The notes below the pieces were generated by a model. That model was not told where the DNA came from. It did not search any database and saw only the letters and a list, made by a program, of their open reading frames with translations. From Citrus sinensis (lineage: Eukaryota; Streptophyta; Magnoliopsida; Sapindales; Rutaceae), in assembly GCF_022201045.2 (NCBI RefSeq), contig NC_068560.1:34497001-34561000 (forward strand): 64,000 nucleotides of DNA, in the 5' to 3' direction. The translations under genes were made by a program, and so were the position numbers. Shown here one piece after another: positions 46,901 through 59,834 of the stretch (its first letter is position 1; the number at the start of each line of letters is the position of its first letter).

Positions 46901-49581
46901 ATATGATGATTTGTTAGCATAAATACTAATAAGCATCTCCTTTTACAACTTGATATCAATATGGGCCAAGCTAACATTATAACGAAAAGATACTTCAACT
47001 GCATTTCTATTGATTTCTGGCATGCATAACCAACCACCTATATAGTTTTCATTGGAATTTCTGCATGCAACGTGATGCTGAGTCAACCAAGATCCTGCTG
47101 GGTTATTTGTGAAAAACACAAGTAAATTAAAAAAAGCGAATGGGGCACCTTAACGGAGGCCGCAAAAGGATGCTGCAGAATGCAAAAAGTGAAGTATAAG
47201 GACCATCACTTTGGAACACTGGAAAAGACAAGCCGCTTGAAAAGACACATGCTATGTGCTTCGTACATGTTAAAGGTGCAGAACTATCATCACAGACGTA
47301 CCACATGTAAATTCGAATCATACTCGACTAGAGAGAACCAAAAAAAAAAGATTTTCAACCAGAAAAGACAGATTTTCCTTTGGACATATAAAAGTATTCT
47401 AACAACCACGGAAACCAGGTTTTTCATTAAACAATGCTCAAATAATCAAATAATCCTTCCCACCCATTATTTCTGAGAAAAGATTCCCTATTGTCACTTC
47501 TACTTTTCTGCAAGTAAAAAGGGTGACTAAAATGTCAACATTTCTTATTTGCATCAGCTAAATAGCATGACATCCATTAAAACAAGCCATTTTCAGGCTA
47601 TAAACCACTCAGACAATGCTATCTTTGCAGCCACATCAGAGATTTAAGGTGTCATTTAACTATGTCATACATGATTTTTCACACGGGTTTGATCAGAGTA
47701 CAAAAAGGCTGGATAAAAGTTTAAAAAGGCTCATTTTATGAGCATTTGCGTCTCTTTCAGTAAAGTAAAAAAAATCACCAATGTTTTCTATACATTTATA
47801 TAGTTATCTGAAGGAGTAACGGACCCAGTCTTATGGCCATGGAATCCCTTAACGATAAATTGACTTCTATTGGAAAACAGGTGGCATACAAGCTCTGGAG
47901 AATTATAAAAGATGATGAAAGAAGAATAATTATACTTTTGCAAGGCAGCATTTCCTGTTGCAAAGCAGAGATTCTAGAACACACGTAGAAAAGCACGACT
48001 GAGCATCAGATGTACAGGGACATCATCAAAAGAACAATCATTAGTTGAAAATCAGGAGGCAGTACAGAGCCAGTGAAGCTTTAAACCATGTCCAAGAACA
48101 AATCAGACTCAAATGCTGTCATAACAGCTATATGTCAAGATGTTGATTGCATGCAAATTGATGTTAGACTAACATACCCACTTCTTCTGTTTATCTTCAT
48201 TAATCCTATGGAATTCCTTCATTCAATCATATAACAAAATTATGCCCATTTCTCCTTCCTCTTAAGATATTATAGAAACAGCTATTGAAAATCTATGGCA
48301 CAGTTCAAAATTAATGTGAAAAAGAAATATCCCAGTCAATTTGCACATCACCACTCATTTTAAGCTCACAACAGATCCCACATTAATCTAGCTCTACTCT
48401 CAGCACCTATAATTGCACCATAACATCAGCGCAACCATCCTTTTTCTTTATGCTTTATTGTCTTTTCATGTTGTCAACCTAGCACGTGCACTACCACACC
48501 CTAACGACACCTCAATCAAAATCCTTATACTACTATGGTCAGAAATTCTGTGTTAGAAAATGCAATTATCATTCATTTCCAGTTTGGAGTACACAAATAT
48601 CCTTGTCAACTCCATCCTCTACTTCTTTTGTTGGCAAAAAATTAGCATTACCCTATTCTTCATTTTCAATTTGAATTTTTGGAAAAAAAAAAAAAAATCA
48701 AGAAAAATTTATGATGCTTGACGCACAAGCATTATTATACACAAGCGACTCACAATTGAACCAACAACACTACCTCCATCCAAAATACTTACTGCTCTAC
48801 AACTCAGATTCAGCCCTTGTTGCTAACAAAATAGCACAGCTGCTGCCACATCGACCCACAGAAACAAAACCTCAATAAAATTCCTTTCAGCACTACGACT
48901 ACAATCTATTATGAGCTCATCCTAACAACCCCACAACTGAACCATTGATCCCACAATCATCCACTTCCATTCCAGCAGTGTTCTCCATATCTTCCTTTTT
49001 CTATCCTATCTGTTCATTTTCACATTTACAAATTAACATTAAATAAGAAATAACATTTCTGATGTCTTGCTATTGAACTGGCAACCTCAGGATATTTGAG
49101 ATTTAAAAATACATATAATAAAAAACAAAACTCTTTCAAGCATGATACTCACTCTCCATCTTTCGAAATTATCATTTCATCATTCAAAATATCTCTCAGA
49201 TAACGCTCTAATTCATCATTCCCCGTTCCTTTAGTTTCTTTGTACTTAAGCCGCAACTAAGAAGTACCTTCTCTTTTAGTAAATACTAATTAGTCTCTAA
49301 AATTCAAAACAATCATTCAGTCAAAACCTTCAAAAATCCCATCAATTTTTCTCCATTTTCTCAGCAACCAAACAGAAACTTACAAAACCTAATTCGAACA
49401 AAAAACTAAACCAACCAAAAACCCACTAATATAATCCCAAAAGCAAACAAATCTAAACCATAACAGACCAAAAAGCAATGCACTCAAAGTCAAAACAGAA
49501 AATAAATAAATAAAAAGAACAAAAGGTGTAGCTTGTTCTTACATTACTCCCTTTCCAGACTTCGTACACGCGCTTTGCCAT
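43923..49581 (-). CDS. PAT08: DHHC-type protein S-acyltransferase
   Basis: Five exons on the minus strand: 49543-49581, 46452-46637, 45522-45827, 45156-45389 and 43923-44423. They join in frame to 421 residues, close to Arabidopsis PAT08 as I recall it. It starts [13 protein letters not shown] and continues [17 protein letters not shown]. Membrane segments are about 30-50, 62-84, 183-205 and 224-250. The cytosolic DHHC cysteine-rich domain spans about 138-177 with zinc-binding Cys residues 140, 143, 154, 157 and 160 and the catalytic DHHC at 165-168 (C168). The TTYE at 256-259 is the family's TTxE motif. The long C-terminal tail is acidic and Ser/Arg-rich. The enzyme attaches palmitate to cysteines of membrane-associated proteins at endomembranes or the plasma membrane. 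Exon 2 was ended at a GTTAGT donor because this restores the conserved [11 protein letters not shown] join. Intron 1 is 2.9 kb. Confidence 0.94.
46638..49542 (-). other. Large first intron of PAT08
   Basis: This 2905-bp intron contains only low-scoring open frames (for example 47127-47476 and 48486-48674). I see no nested gene or recognisable element in it. Confidence 0.6.
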
Positions 49582-51941
49582 GAACAACGATTTTCACGCG
49601 CTTTTGTCTCTTTAACGACTACGCAGGAGCTGAGTCGAAGATTTTGAACTTGCCAGTGTTGCTTCTGTTCATTTCATTTCTTTAATAAAGGAAACTAAAA
49701 AAACCCTTTCACTCAAAACCCACCACCAAAACCTACGAATTTACACTCGGCTTCTTGCTAATTTAGGGAGTCAGATGCTGGCCTTTGTAGGGATTTTTTT
49801 TTTAATATTTTTTTTAATTATTCTGAGCGAAACATAAAGAGATCTTGGCGATGGCGGTTCTTTGTGAAGTGATGTTTTTGCGAAGAATCGAATGGAAATG
49901 TTTTTTTTTTTTTTTTTTAAATTTTTTTTTGTCTCTCTTTTTTTTTTTTTGCGGAAAATGTAAAGACGATGGAGCAAATGGAAATAAACAAAAAAAAAGC
50001 TTAACAAGGTAGGCCAATAACATTCAGATTTCTGATTTTCAAGATATCACATTTAAAAATATAGTTATTAATAATTTTTTACACCGGTCTATATCCTTGA
50101 AATTCGTTGTAGAGTTACGACTTGAGAATTCATGTAATAGATTACTTGATATACACTTGAAATATTTTTTTAAAATATTAATATGCATATTTCAATTAGA
50201 ATATTATGCTCACTAATATTTAAGATATATGGATTCTACTCATATTTCTGAAAAAAAAATCCATTTGTATCCAATTGAAAAAAAATTAAATTCCCCTAAA
50301 GAAAAAAATCGAACTGAATGCAGAAGCAAATATTCTCTCGATATGGCCAATCCCCTGGCCCCCTAAAATAGCATTGTCAAAAGAATGATTTATTTCAAAG
50401 ATGTAACAGTCCAAATTGCTGTTCAATTAATGACTATTGTTAACAAAATCTTATTGTAGGGACTTGTATAAAAAAAAGATGCAAAGTGCGATCTTATTTG
50501 TCAATTTTGTGAAAGTTACGGAATCCACATGTTATTATATCAAAAAAAGGGGAAAAAAAAAAAAAAAGGAACGATGACTTTTGAAAAGTGAATGATAATA
50601 ATCTGGGATTAACGGTTCCAAGTCACTAATCAGTTACCGCTATATTTAACTTTAAAAACTTTCCTCGTCCCTTTTGCCACATCAGCATGATGCTGACTTC
50701 ATCTGACGTGGCAAGAATATGGTGGGATTATTGACGTTTGGTTATTTTGGTTCGTAAGGCCCAATAAATAATGATTAATCTGGCGCTATGATAACCTAAT
50801 ACGACTGTTGAGCATGTGAAGGAGGAGGATAAAAATGAAAAAAACCAGCCTAGCTTTCCCTGTTAGATTCTTTGGGATTCCTCTCCCTCCCTATTCTCCC
50901 TCCTAGATATTCTTTGTTCTACTTACATTTCGAGAGGCAAATATTCCCCTCTTAACCTTTTTTTTTTCTTTTCTTTTCTTTTTAAATTGTAAATTCCACT
51001 TTTGTTATTGGGGAGGAGTTACGATTACATCAGCCTTGTTGAATTATTTTATTGCGGAACCACTAGTGTGCAAAAATCCTTTTGCATGTGTTTTTACGGA
51101 GGGAATTTTTTTTTCTAAATATTTGAAATTATATCCATATACCATAAAAGAATTATGTAACAATTGTATCATAAATTTAAAAAAATATATATTTCACAAT
51201 CTTTGAATTTTTTATTATAAGTATGAGTGGATTCTAATAAAATATTTTAAAAAATGATATCTCTTTTTATAATCTCGTGTTGAATTAAAAATTGTATAAC
51301 GTTTGAATTTATAAAAATAATACGTATGTCGGATTAACGATATATCATTTAGCAAAATAATTTGTTGGTTGGCAACAAATAGTTAAATAGTGACAAATAT
51401 TATTTATGGTTCGTGTTTAATGTTCTGATAACAATAATTTTTATCAATATTTTCATGAAAAATACCAAGGGAAAAAATTAACAAGTACTTCTAGCCTTCT
51501 AAGAAAAGCTTTCAACTAGTTTTCGGTAATCATTTTTTTTTCTCCTATAGTTGTTTTTGTCTTTTGTTTGATTAAGTAGACGTCTTCATCAAGCTAAAGA
51601 AAATTCATTCGTGTAAAACATTTGAGCCACCAATCATTACGCATAATTGTGACCACGGTTTCAATAAGTGCTGCTTAACATTTTTTTATCACGACCATTA
51701 TAATTGAATATTCGTTGTATTATACCAATATTCTCCATCATATCAACATAATTTTCCCATCGCTGTTTGGTTGAAACTATAAAATAAATCACTATTTCAA
51801 AAGTCATTAACTTCTCTATTATGCAAATTTTATAAAGATTGTTTATATTTAAAAATATTTCCTGAAATTTCTTACAAAATTTGGAATAATATAATCGAAC
51901 TATTTTAGATAATTTTTGGACAACCATTGTGTGTGTAATAA

Positions 51942-51972
<31 letters not shown>

Positions 51973-52800
51973 ATGAGAACATTCTCATTTTAATAAAATA
52001 GGAATATCATTAATAGATAAAAAATAAATTTTAATTTATTAATAAATAAAAACATAATTTTTATTATATTAAAATTTATATTTTTTCGTTTTTTTATGTG
52101 CATGACGCTCTCAAGGGAGAAGAAATATATAGAGAGAGAGAAAATATATAGAGAGAGAGAGAGAAAGGGTTAATTAAGTAAACACAGTTTGGTGAGCAAC
52201 CGAATCTTTCATTGTTATGGCAAAATCTTGTTGCAGCCACCATTCCAGCTGTCCGCTGCAGAGGAGGATTTTGATCATTGACCTTTTCAAGTTTGACCAT
52301 ATTTACTTGCAATCTATCATGATTATAAAAAGTGTGGTACAAACTTTGGATCACAAATAATCTAAGGGTGCCCTTCATATATTATCTTGTATTATATTTG
52401 TATTATGTTGTATTATATTAATATTATAGAGTGTTTAATAGAATATTGTACTATTAATTTCTAATTATATTTTGTTCGGTGTTGTAATCTATTGCACTAT
52501 TGATGCTTTTGTATCTTAAAATTAGAATAAATTGTTAAAAATATTAAAATACCCTAATTAATTATCGTCGTTATTATTTATTAATTATAATACTTGTGAT
52601 TTATTAATAATAACAATAATACTAATAATTGTCATTGTCATTATTATTTATTATAATATTTGTGCTTATTATTATTAAAAAAATACGATAATTATAAGAT
52701 AAATGTTTTATTCTTCATAGCACTCACTATGTTCTTTATAATCTCTTGTTGTAGCTTTTTCATCATCATCATCAACAATCTCATCATCGTTATTCATCTT
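49582..52800. other. PAT08 upstream region and intergenic DNA
   Basis: The first few hundred bases hold the PAT08 leader and promoter. T-runs near 49792-49945 create spurious lysine-rich frames on the minus strand. An ATA/AAT trinucleotide run lies at about 51938-51963 and GA runs at about 52120-52165. A minus-strand frame at 52094-52378 is non-repetitive in its middle but matches nothing I know. Confidence 0.45.
51938..51963. repeat. (ATA)n microsatellite
   Basis: Eight to nine uninterrupted trinucleotide units. Confidence 0.9.
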
Positions 52801-53797
52801 TGTTTGGGAAATAAATAAAAGAATTAAAACTAAGCGTCACGTGTCGATAAAGAGACTTTAATGGCTGAAAGTTGACCTCTTGGGATAATCGACTTGCACT
52901 GTGAACACCCTCCAGGTAGACTGATACGCGGGTTACGCCTTAGCAGAATCAAGGAACTTATGAAAGTACTCAAAAATGGTCATCACGTGCGCCCAAAAGC
53001 ATATTTGATACGATGGAATCAAATCAAATATGCTTTGTCAAAAAAAGAGAGACAACCAGCTATGAAAATCAATAAAAATCAAAAGCGGCCCCCAAAGGAC
53101 AGTGGTCCTTGACTGTAATAACCGTCACTGTGCAGACGGCTTTTGCAAAAAAAACCTTGGACCACCTATAGTGTACGCGTGCACCAAACAACTGCACCTA
53201 TTTAAAAACTATCTTCTTACTCTCCAAGCATATTCCAAATGGCTAGAAAACCACCACAATGATAAAAAAAACGTGAAGGGCAACAAAAATCTCCAATAAA
53301 GAAGTGTCACGTGGTAAGGTACCCATGTTGTGCTATATAAAGGACAAAAAAATTTTAATCTCTCTCTCATGACCTCATACACTCATACTCTTAAAAATTT
53401 TATCACCAACACATACACACACAAAAAAACCAGGAGGGCTGAGGTCTTCTTCAACCTCTAACCACCACTTTTCAAAGGGTTTGCAAGCTCTCATCATCCA
53501 AAAAAAGCTCAAGTAGTTGACTTGATCGTCGAAGTGTGGGCGTCAGACACCGCCAGCTCCACCTCTAACCTCATTTTCTTGTTTTGCAGATTGAGAAGCT
53601 TTCCTTCAAGATCTCCAACTCAAATCTAGACCCTATGTTGCTGCCATCTCAATCCTTCTTTTCTCCAGCTCCTTTCTAAGGCCAAAAACGTCTACACACC
53701 ACGACTTAGTGAGGTACCTTAAACCCTTCAAAATAAATTCATTGTTTTTTGTGTGATTTTACCCATTTGTCCTTTAATCCAAAATCCACTAAAAACA
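52801..53797 (+). mobile_element. LTR-like element, probably a solo LTR
   Basis: About 997 bp beginning TGTTTGGG and ending CTAAAAACA, which gives TGTTT...AAACA ends. Flanking pentamers are ATCTT and ATTTT, one mismatch short of a target duplication. The inside is organised like an LTR: a TATA box (CTATATAAAGG) at about 53332, a transcribed-looking CT-rich leader, and AATAAA at 53731-53736 near the right end. ACGTG words (52838, 52984, 53310) are in the upstream part. A 72-codon frame at 52894-53112 is not obviously coding. A regulatory fragment of an endogenous pararetrovirus is an alternative, since such sequences share the promoter/polyA layout. Confidence 0.45.
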
Positions 53798-54612
53798 ATT
53801 TTCATCATCAACAATCTCATCGCCATTATTCATCTTCATCATCAACAATCTCATCATCACTATTCATCATCAACAATCTCATCATCCATATTCGATTAAT
53901 GAACTCTCCACCAACAATCAGGAAGCGACTAGTGCCTAACCGGTGTGACAAATGCAACAACGGCTTGGTTGCTTTGAGTGTTATCGTATTAAAATTTTAT
54001 TGCTGCTCAACTGGCAATGCTGTTGTCCAAGACAAAAGTGCTAGTGCAATCGACACCTTGAGGTGCTAGAAAGCTATTGTTGACTTGTTCTTTTATTTTT
54101 TTTAGATTGCACGCAAATTCGTATAAAATAAACTTGAAACCACCCCCACCCCCAACCAACAGGTTTAGTTTATGTGAGTGTTGCCACATTAAAATTTTAT
54201 TTTAATACACTACGTGATAAAAGTCATAAAACCAAACATGATATTGTAATATTTTAATACAATACAAGGCTCTGGTAAAATATTATATGGGGCGCGATCA
54301 TCAATGTGTTTGGCCTGTTTTGTCACCATGGACTGGGCCAAGTTTGGGTTTGTTTAATTAAGCCCAGCAGGCCATGGCTGGAATGGGCCGGCCCGGAGCC
54401 TAGATTTAAGTTAATTAACCCGTTTTAATGGTGTACTAAGTGAGCGACCATTATGAAAATAGTTTAAAACCATGTTTTCTGATGTTTTCCGAATATACGA
54501 ATCCAAATGTTATAAGCCCACTGTGAATTTTCAAAAACTTCACTGGTGAACGAAATATTCTTCTTCTTCTTCCGAAATTAGGCTGCAACTTGATGCTAAT
54601 TCGTGAGAAATC
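53798..54612. other. Intergenic DNA and ASHH1 promoter
   Basis: Begins with a CATCATCAACAATCTCAT minisatellite-like block (about 53802-53892) related to the sequence at 52760-52800 on the other side of the LTR-like element. The last 300 bp are the ASHH1 upstream region. Confidence 0.5.
54334..54396. promoter_or_regulatory. Site-II (TGGGCC) cluster upstream of ASHH1
   Basis: TGGGCC at 54334-54339 and 54384-54389 and GCCCA at 54362-54366 lie within about 60 bp, roughly 220-280 bp before the start codon. Known: TCP-type factors bind such elements in promoters of growth-related genes. Function here is inferred. Confidence 0.45.
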
Positions 54613-57600
54613 ATGTATTCGAATCAAGAATTAATGCCATTGTTTCCTTCCGAGAATCTACAGTGCGAAGAATTTCCGTCGTACCAACATATTTATCAAA
54701 ACGAGTTCCTCAGTCGAAAGTAAGTTCAATTTTATTTTATTTTTTGCTTTTTCAATCGAATTTTATATTTCGTAATTTATCAGCATATATGTATTTTTGT
54801 TTTTCTATAATTATAGGCACAAGAAGCAGAAGGAAGAGGATATTGCTATATGTGTATGCAGAGTTGATCCAAATAATCTAGAAAGTTCTTGCGGAGAGAG
54901 ATGCTTGAATGTATTAACAAGTACTGAATGCACTCCTGGCTACTGTCCCTGTGGCGTTTTTTGCAAGAATCAGGTATATATTCAGCGGCGCAATTGTGAT
55001 TGAAATATTATCTGTTCAATTTAGAGAATCAAGCTTTTCAATTAAGGTGCTATAGAATTTAATTCAAAGCTGTTGTGAAACAGAATCACTAGTCTTTGAA
55101 CACTTTTTCCCACTGGATGAGCTTCGTTGTTTCTCGAGATTCATTGTCCTTTTTTTCTTTTCTCTTTTGGTGGGCGTAAATTGGATGTTCTTTATTTATA
55201 TGTGTTACAGAGATTTCAGAAGTGTCAATACGCTAAAACGAAGTTGGTTAAAACCGAAGGCCGCGGGTGGGGTCTTCTCGCTGATGAGAATATAAAGGTA
55301 GCACTTATCAAGCTAGAACAAGTTTGTGTAGTAATCTTTTGTGTTTTTGTTAGTTTTTGTATTCTTTGCTATTGTAAGCCGCACTTCATAATATCATTCT
55401 GACCATCTTGGTTTGCTATTTATTGCAGGCAGGTCAGTTTATTATTGAATACTGTGGTGAAGTAATATCATGGAAGGAAGCGAGGCGAAGATCACAAGCC
55501 TATGAAACTCAAGGTAGAAAGTATTTTCATCAGATGAAAAGTTATAATGCTCTTTTGATTTCTTTTTCTTTTCTTTGAAAACCAGATATGTATTTTTAAT
55601 AGCTTGATGCAGGTCTCAAGGATGCATATATCATTTGTCTCAATGCCCTTGAATCCATTGATGCCACTGTAAAAGGAAGCCATGCTAGATTTATTAATCA
55701 TTCATGGTGAGTCACTTAAGTGAGGGCACAAATAGGGTAAATAATCAGTATTTGCTGTAAATAACTTCATAGGCACCTTATTGATAGCAGTTGTTCAAAG
55801 TTGACGTTGACTGATTCTTCTTCTAGTTTGCAGCCAACCCAACTGTGAGACAAGGAAGTGGAATGTTTTGGGGGAAATTAGGGTTGGAATATTTGCAAAG
55901 CAAGATATTCCTGTTGGAACTGAACTGGCATACGACTATAATTTTGAATGGTATGGAGGCACCAAAGTTCGCTGCCTCTGTGGTGCAGCCACTTGTTCTG
56001 GATTTCTTGGAGCAAAGTCTCGTGGTTTCCAGGTAAATCGTGAACGACTGAGATCCGTAGTCAATTTGAGTTTTAAAGAAAGATGTCTGACCACGATACT
56101 GCTTTAACAACTGAGGTCATGGCAAATAAAATGGACAGGCATCAAAAGTTACACAGTAAGAATGGATATGGAAACAGTTTTCAGTATTCGATAGGACATA
56201 AGGTTTAAACAAATCAAATAACTAAAACGAGATGTTACAATTGACAAACTTGCCTGGCAATGCCTGGCAGTGATACAAGACGTTTAAATGGGGAAAAGTT
56301 GCAGAATTGGACTGGTCTTTGGATGTCATTGGAGGTCAGCACAATAGACAGTTTACTTAGTTACTTAGGCCTTTTTTGATGCCTGAAGCAATGCATTTCA
56401 GAAACCAAATGTTCGTATCTAATGACCAATTTCATGGTTTAGCTTGCATTGGCTTATCCAATTATTTCAACTCTAATGTGATGTTGATGTTGCTTTCTTG
56501 TCTGATGGACTAGGTGTTCTAACAATTCTAGATTATGTCTACCAATTCCACTTATGCTTTCACACTGTGTTTTCCTCTTCCTTTTGTTTTATTTTGGCTT
56601 TTATTAAATAAAAAATGCTGTGTCTTTCTATTGATCTTGTTGTAATAATCTAAGTTCTTGTCCATGTTGTGACAGGAGGACACATATCTCTGGGAAGATG
56701 ACGATGAAAGGTAATTTGCTATCCTTATTATGCATTTTTATGCAACTTAAAGTTTCCAATATTTTGAGCTAATGGGCCTACTCCTACTGGATTATTTTGA
56801 GCTATCATTCAGAAGCTTCTTTTTCTTTCCCCTCTCACTTTGTCATCAATTTTCAAATTATGTTTGAAATTCAATTCTCTACTTGAAGTCACAAATATGG
56901 TATGAAGTATGGTAAATGAACCTAGCCTGCTGTTGCTGATTGAATTTGATCTGCCCAGCGACTTGGCACTTTTGAATTTGGAATGTGTTAACTCCTTGAT
57001 TTTGGTCAAGTCTTTGACAATACCATGTGGCATGGGAGTTAACTTTGATGAATGATGGCTTGTACACCAAGTTTATCTTTCTGTGACATATTATTGCTTC
57101 AGTTAGTCACCCTTGTGAATTTGATGATCGAGAGATTTGCACCAGGCCTGTATAGAGGGATGAGATGAATGTTTTTCTCATCTTAAAATGGATATCTGGT
57201 CTTGCTTTAACGGGGCACTGGGAAGAAAATAGTGGACAACGCTGAACATTGCTAATTAACTAGAGATGGTGTAGATTGTTATACCTGGTTTATCAAGCAG
57301 ACCTGGAATATGATATTAATTTACCACCTATGAAATAATTAATTTGAAACCAGAAACTGCAATGAGATTAGATACCACCAGTTTTAGATTTTTGGTAGAC
57401 TTCTATTTAGGTGAAAGGTCTTTTCTTTGTTCCCCACAGAATAAAGGCCATGCCATCAGGATATTAGGTTCAATAGTGTGAAGTTCTGGGTCTCTTAAAC
57501 TACCAAATCTCTGGACGTGGAACTTTTTTGTTTTGTTTCTTGTTATTTCTGGATAAAGCAACTGGAAAACAGGAATAATATAGTGATGTTTAGGATATGG

Positions 57601-59169
57601 GTGTGCATCTAGAGAAAAAATTCAAACTTTTTGTTTATGATATTGAGAGCCTGTTACTAGCTGCAAACTGTTTGTAAGATGCTTTTTGAGTTTTATCTTG
57701 ATCATACTTCTCTCAAATATTGCTCATTTTTCACAATTATATTAAGTTAACCTGTCTTTTTGTTTTGGTACAGGTATTCAGTGGAAAAGATTCCACTCTA
57801 TGATTCCGCTGAAGATGAGCCTTCTTTAAATCTTTTCAAAACTGTTGAAGCAACCAAAACTGAATATGTTGTTGATGGGAAAGAGGAATACTCCATGGGG
57901 ATGAATGTTAGTGTGAAGCCGGAGAATCATTTGGATTCTACTTCTCTTGTTGTTCAGCCACTTGAATCTGTTCCAATGGAAGGAGTAGTTGTGAATGCAA
58001 TTAAAATTGAAGAAAGTGAAGAGACAAAATTGTATCCACAAGATACTCAACAACAGGTCTTTTCACAAAATAATGCAATGATATCTCGTATCCGAAGTAA
58101 CAGTGCATGCCGGAATTATCATATTGGACCGGAGTCCATGCCCAAGAAAAGATCACAGTTGAAATCTAATGGAAAGTTGAAACATCTTGCTCAAAAGCAC
58201 GTTGATGCAAAACATGTATGTCAGCTTTTAGCATTCAAGGAAGCTCAAGAGGAGGTTCTGAGAAACGAGGTATGATTAGCCTTTCTATACAATTATAGAT
58301 AGCTTTATGCTAGCTCGTAGGGATAATCTCAGCTTTGCTTATTTTAACTTCAAATTCCCCATTTGCACTTGCATATGAGTGTGTACATACAGTCTTGTCC
58401 TTGTATTGTTTGGTGGCTTAATCTGGACATGCTGAAACGTGATACTCATTACATTTTTAGGACAAACTGCTGAGACAATATTCTTTCTTGGTATTTGTGT
58501 TGTAACTCTAGATAACTTTTGGCCTTAAAAGCCAACATAGTATTTCAAATTTTCATTCAGGAAAAAAAATTGAAATTAAGCCTAAGCGATTGGAATTTGA
58601 CAAATCTTGAGTTAAGTTGAAATTGTTGTGCAATTAGAGTTTCGTGTATAAAAGCTTTTCTTTGTGAAGAATTCGCATTATCATATTTCTCTCAGCATCT
58701 TACTGTCCTAATTGGTTGCACTTAAGTTCCTTTCAGTTAGTAGTTTGTTTAGCTTTGTGGTAACTGGTATACCATATTTGACTGCAATTCAATTTTAGTA
58801 CACTTCTATTGCTCTGCTTAGGTATTAGTCATCTTCAGCACTGTCACTACATTGATGGATGTTTCATCCACTTGCTCTCATTTTCCAAGTTGTGTGCAGG
58901 AAATGAAGAACGAGGCCTCCACTCAGCTTGCTTCCTTGTACAATGACATACGCCCGGCCATTGAGGAGCACGAGAGGGACAGCCAAGATAGTGTTGCTAC
59001 AAGTGTGGCTGAGAAATGGATCGAAGCCTGCTGCACGAAATTGAAGACAGAGTTTGATCTATATTCCTCAATAATCAAGAACGTGGCCTGCACTCCAACA
59101 AGAAAACCCGACCAAGCAAAAGCTTGTGATGTAAACAGTGTAACAGAAGTGAAGTATTTGGGATTTTGA
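54613..59169 (+). CDS. ASHH1: SET-domain histone-lysine methyltransferase ASHH1 (SDG26)
   Basis: Nine exons: 54613-54719, 54817-54973, 55211-55297, 55429-55513, 55613-55706, 55834-56032, 56676-56710, 57774-58269 and 58900-59169. They join in frame to 509 residues (Arabidopsis ASHH1 about 492). The AWS domain (about 45-92) has the Cys-rich CGERCLNV and ECTPGYCPCG. The SET domain (about 93-212) has GRGWG at 105-109, NHSC at 174-177 and ELAYDYN at 207-213 for AdoMet and lysine binding and catalysis. The post-SET cysteines C224, C226 and C231 follow. The C-terminal region includes RPAIEEHERDSQDSVATSVA, strongly conserved in ASHH1. It methylates histone H3 (K4/K36) in the nucleus; Arabidopsis SDG26 promotes flowering. 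For exon 6 the acceptor after TTTGCAG was chosen over an earlier TTCTAG because only it keeps NHSC-QPNCETRKW in frame. Confidence 0.95.
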
Positions 59170-59825
59170 AGATGAAGTAACTTTCCATCTTCTGAATGAT
59201 GTATTAGCATTTCGTCAAATTGCCATTAACTTAGAAAATTTCTTTGAATTTTGTCCATTTGTTTGGAGTAAAGTCGATGGAAATTTTTTTGACTAAGAAT
59301 TTCAACTCTTAGTTTTCTCACCTTGTGATGCTTTATTGTGTTTTTTCTCTAAATATAATGAAACCAACAAGGCTGGTAAACCTCTATTTGCAGTTACATT
59401 TTTTTAATTTTTTATATTATTTAAGAATTGCTGATGGTGGAAAATAGCCAAATATTATACTTCTATGGTTGGTAGACTTTGATTAGTAAGAAAATTGTGT
59501 CCCGTGCACGAAATTGCCAGTAGCGTAAGCAATTGCGCGTGGGTCCCCCGCAGATCTAACCACGTCAGCAGTTTGCCACTGGTTGTTTTCGGCGATTTTT
59601 GGTTACGTGGATCCCACGGCCAAATTTGAACGCTGACTGTATGAAATTGATGACCCCAGTCAATTCCTTGGTCGTGTATAAGAATTTAGGGAAAAAAAAG
59701 AAGAAGAAACTAATTAAACATTCTTCCTTGTTGACTATATTTTTAAGAAAATAAAAATAAAACAAATTCTTATAAGTTCATAATGCTGGCTGCTATAGAA
59801 CTTCACCTTTAAAAAAATTTAGTCA
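59170..59825. other. ASHH1 3' flank
   Basis: Contains the probable 3' UTR. No further gene; the frame at 59565-59765 (-) is unsupported. The right end shares the sequence TTTAGTCAAA with the tandem duplication at 61211 onwards, the pre-insertion target of the next element. Confidence 0.5.
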
Positions 59826-59834
59826 AAAGTTTTT

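Noticed and set aside
49771-50023. Lysine-rich minus-strand frames
   Set aside because: They come from the T-runs upstream of PAT08.
52094-52378. 94-codon minus-strand frame
   Set aside because: The end is encoded by GA repeats and the rest matches no family I know; kept only as unexplained intergenic sequence.
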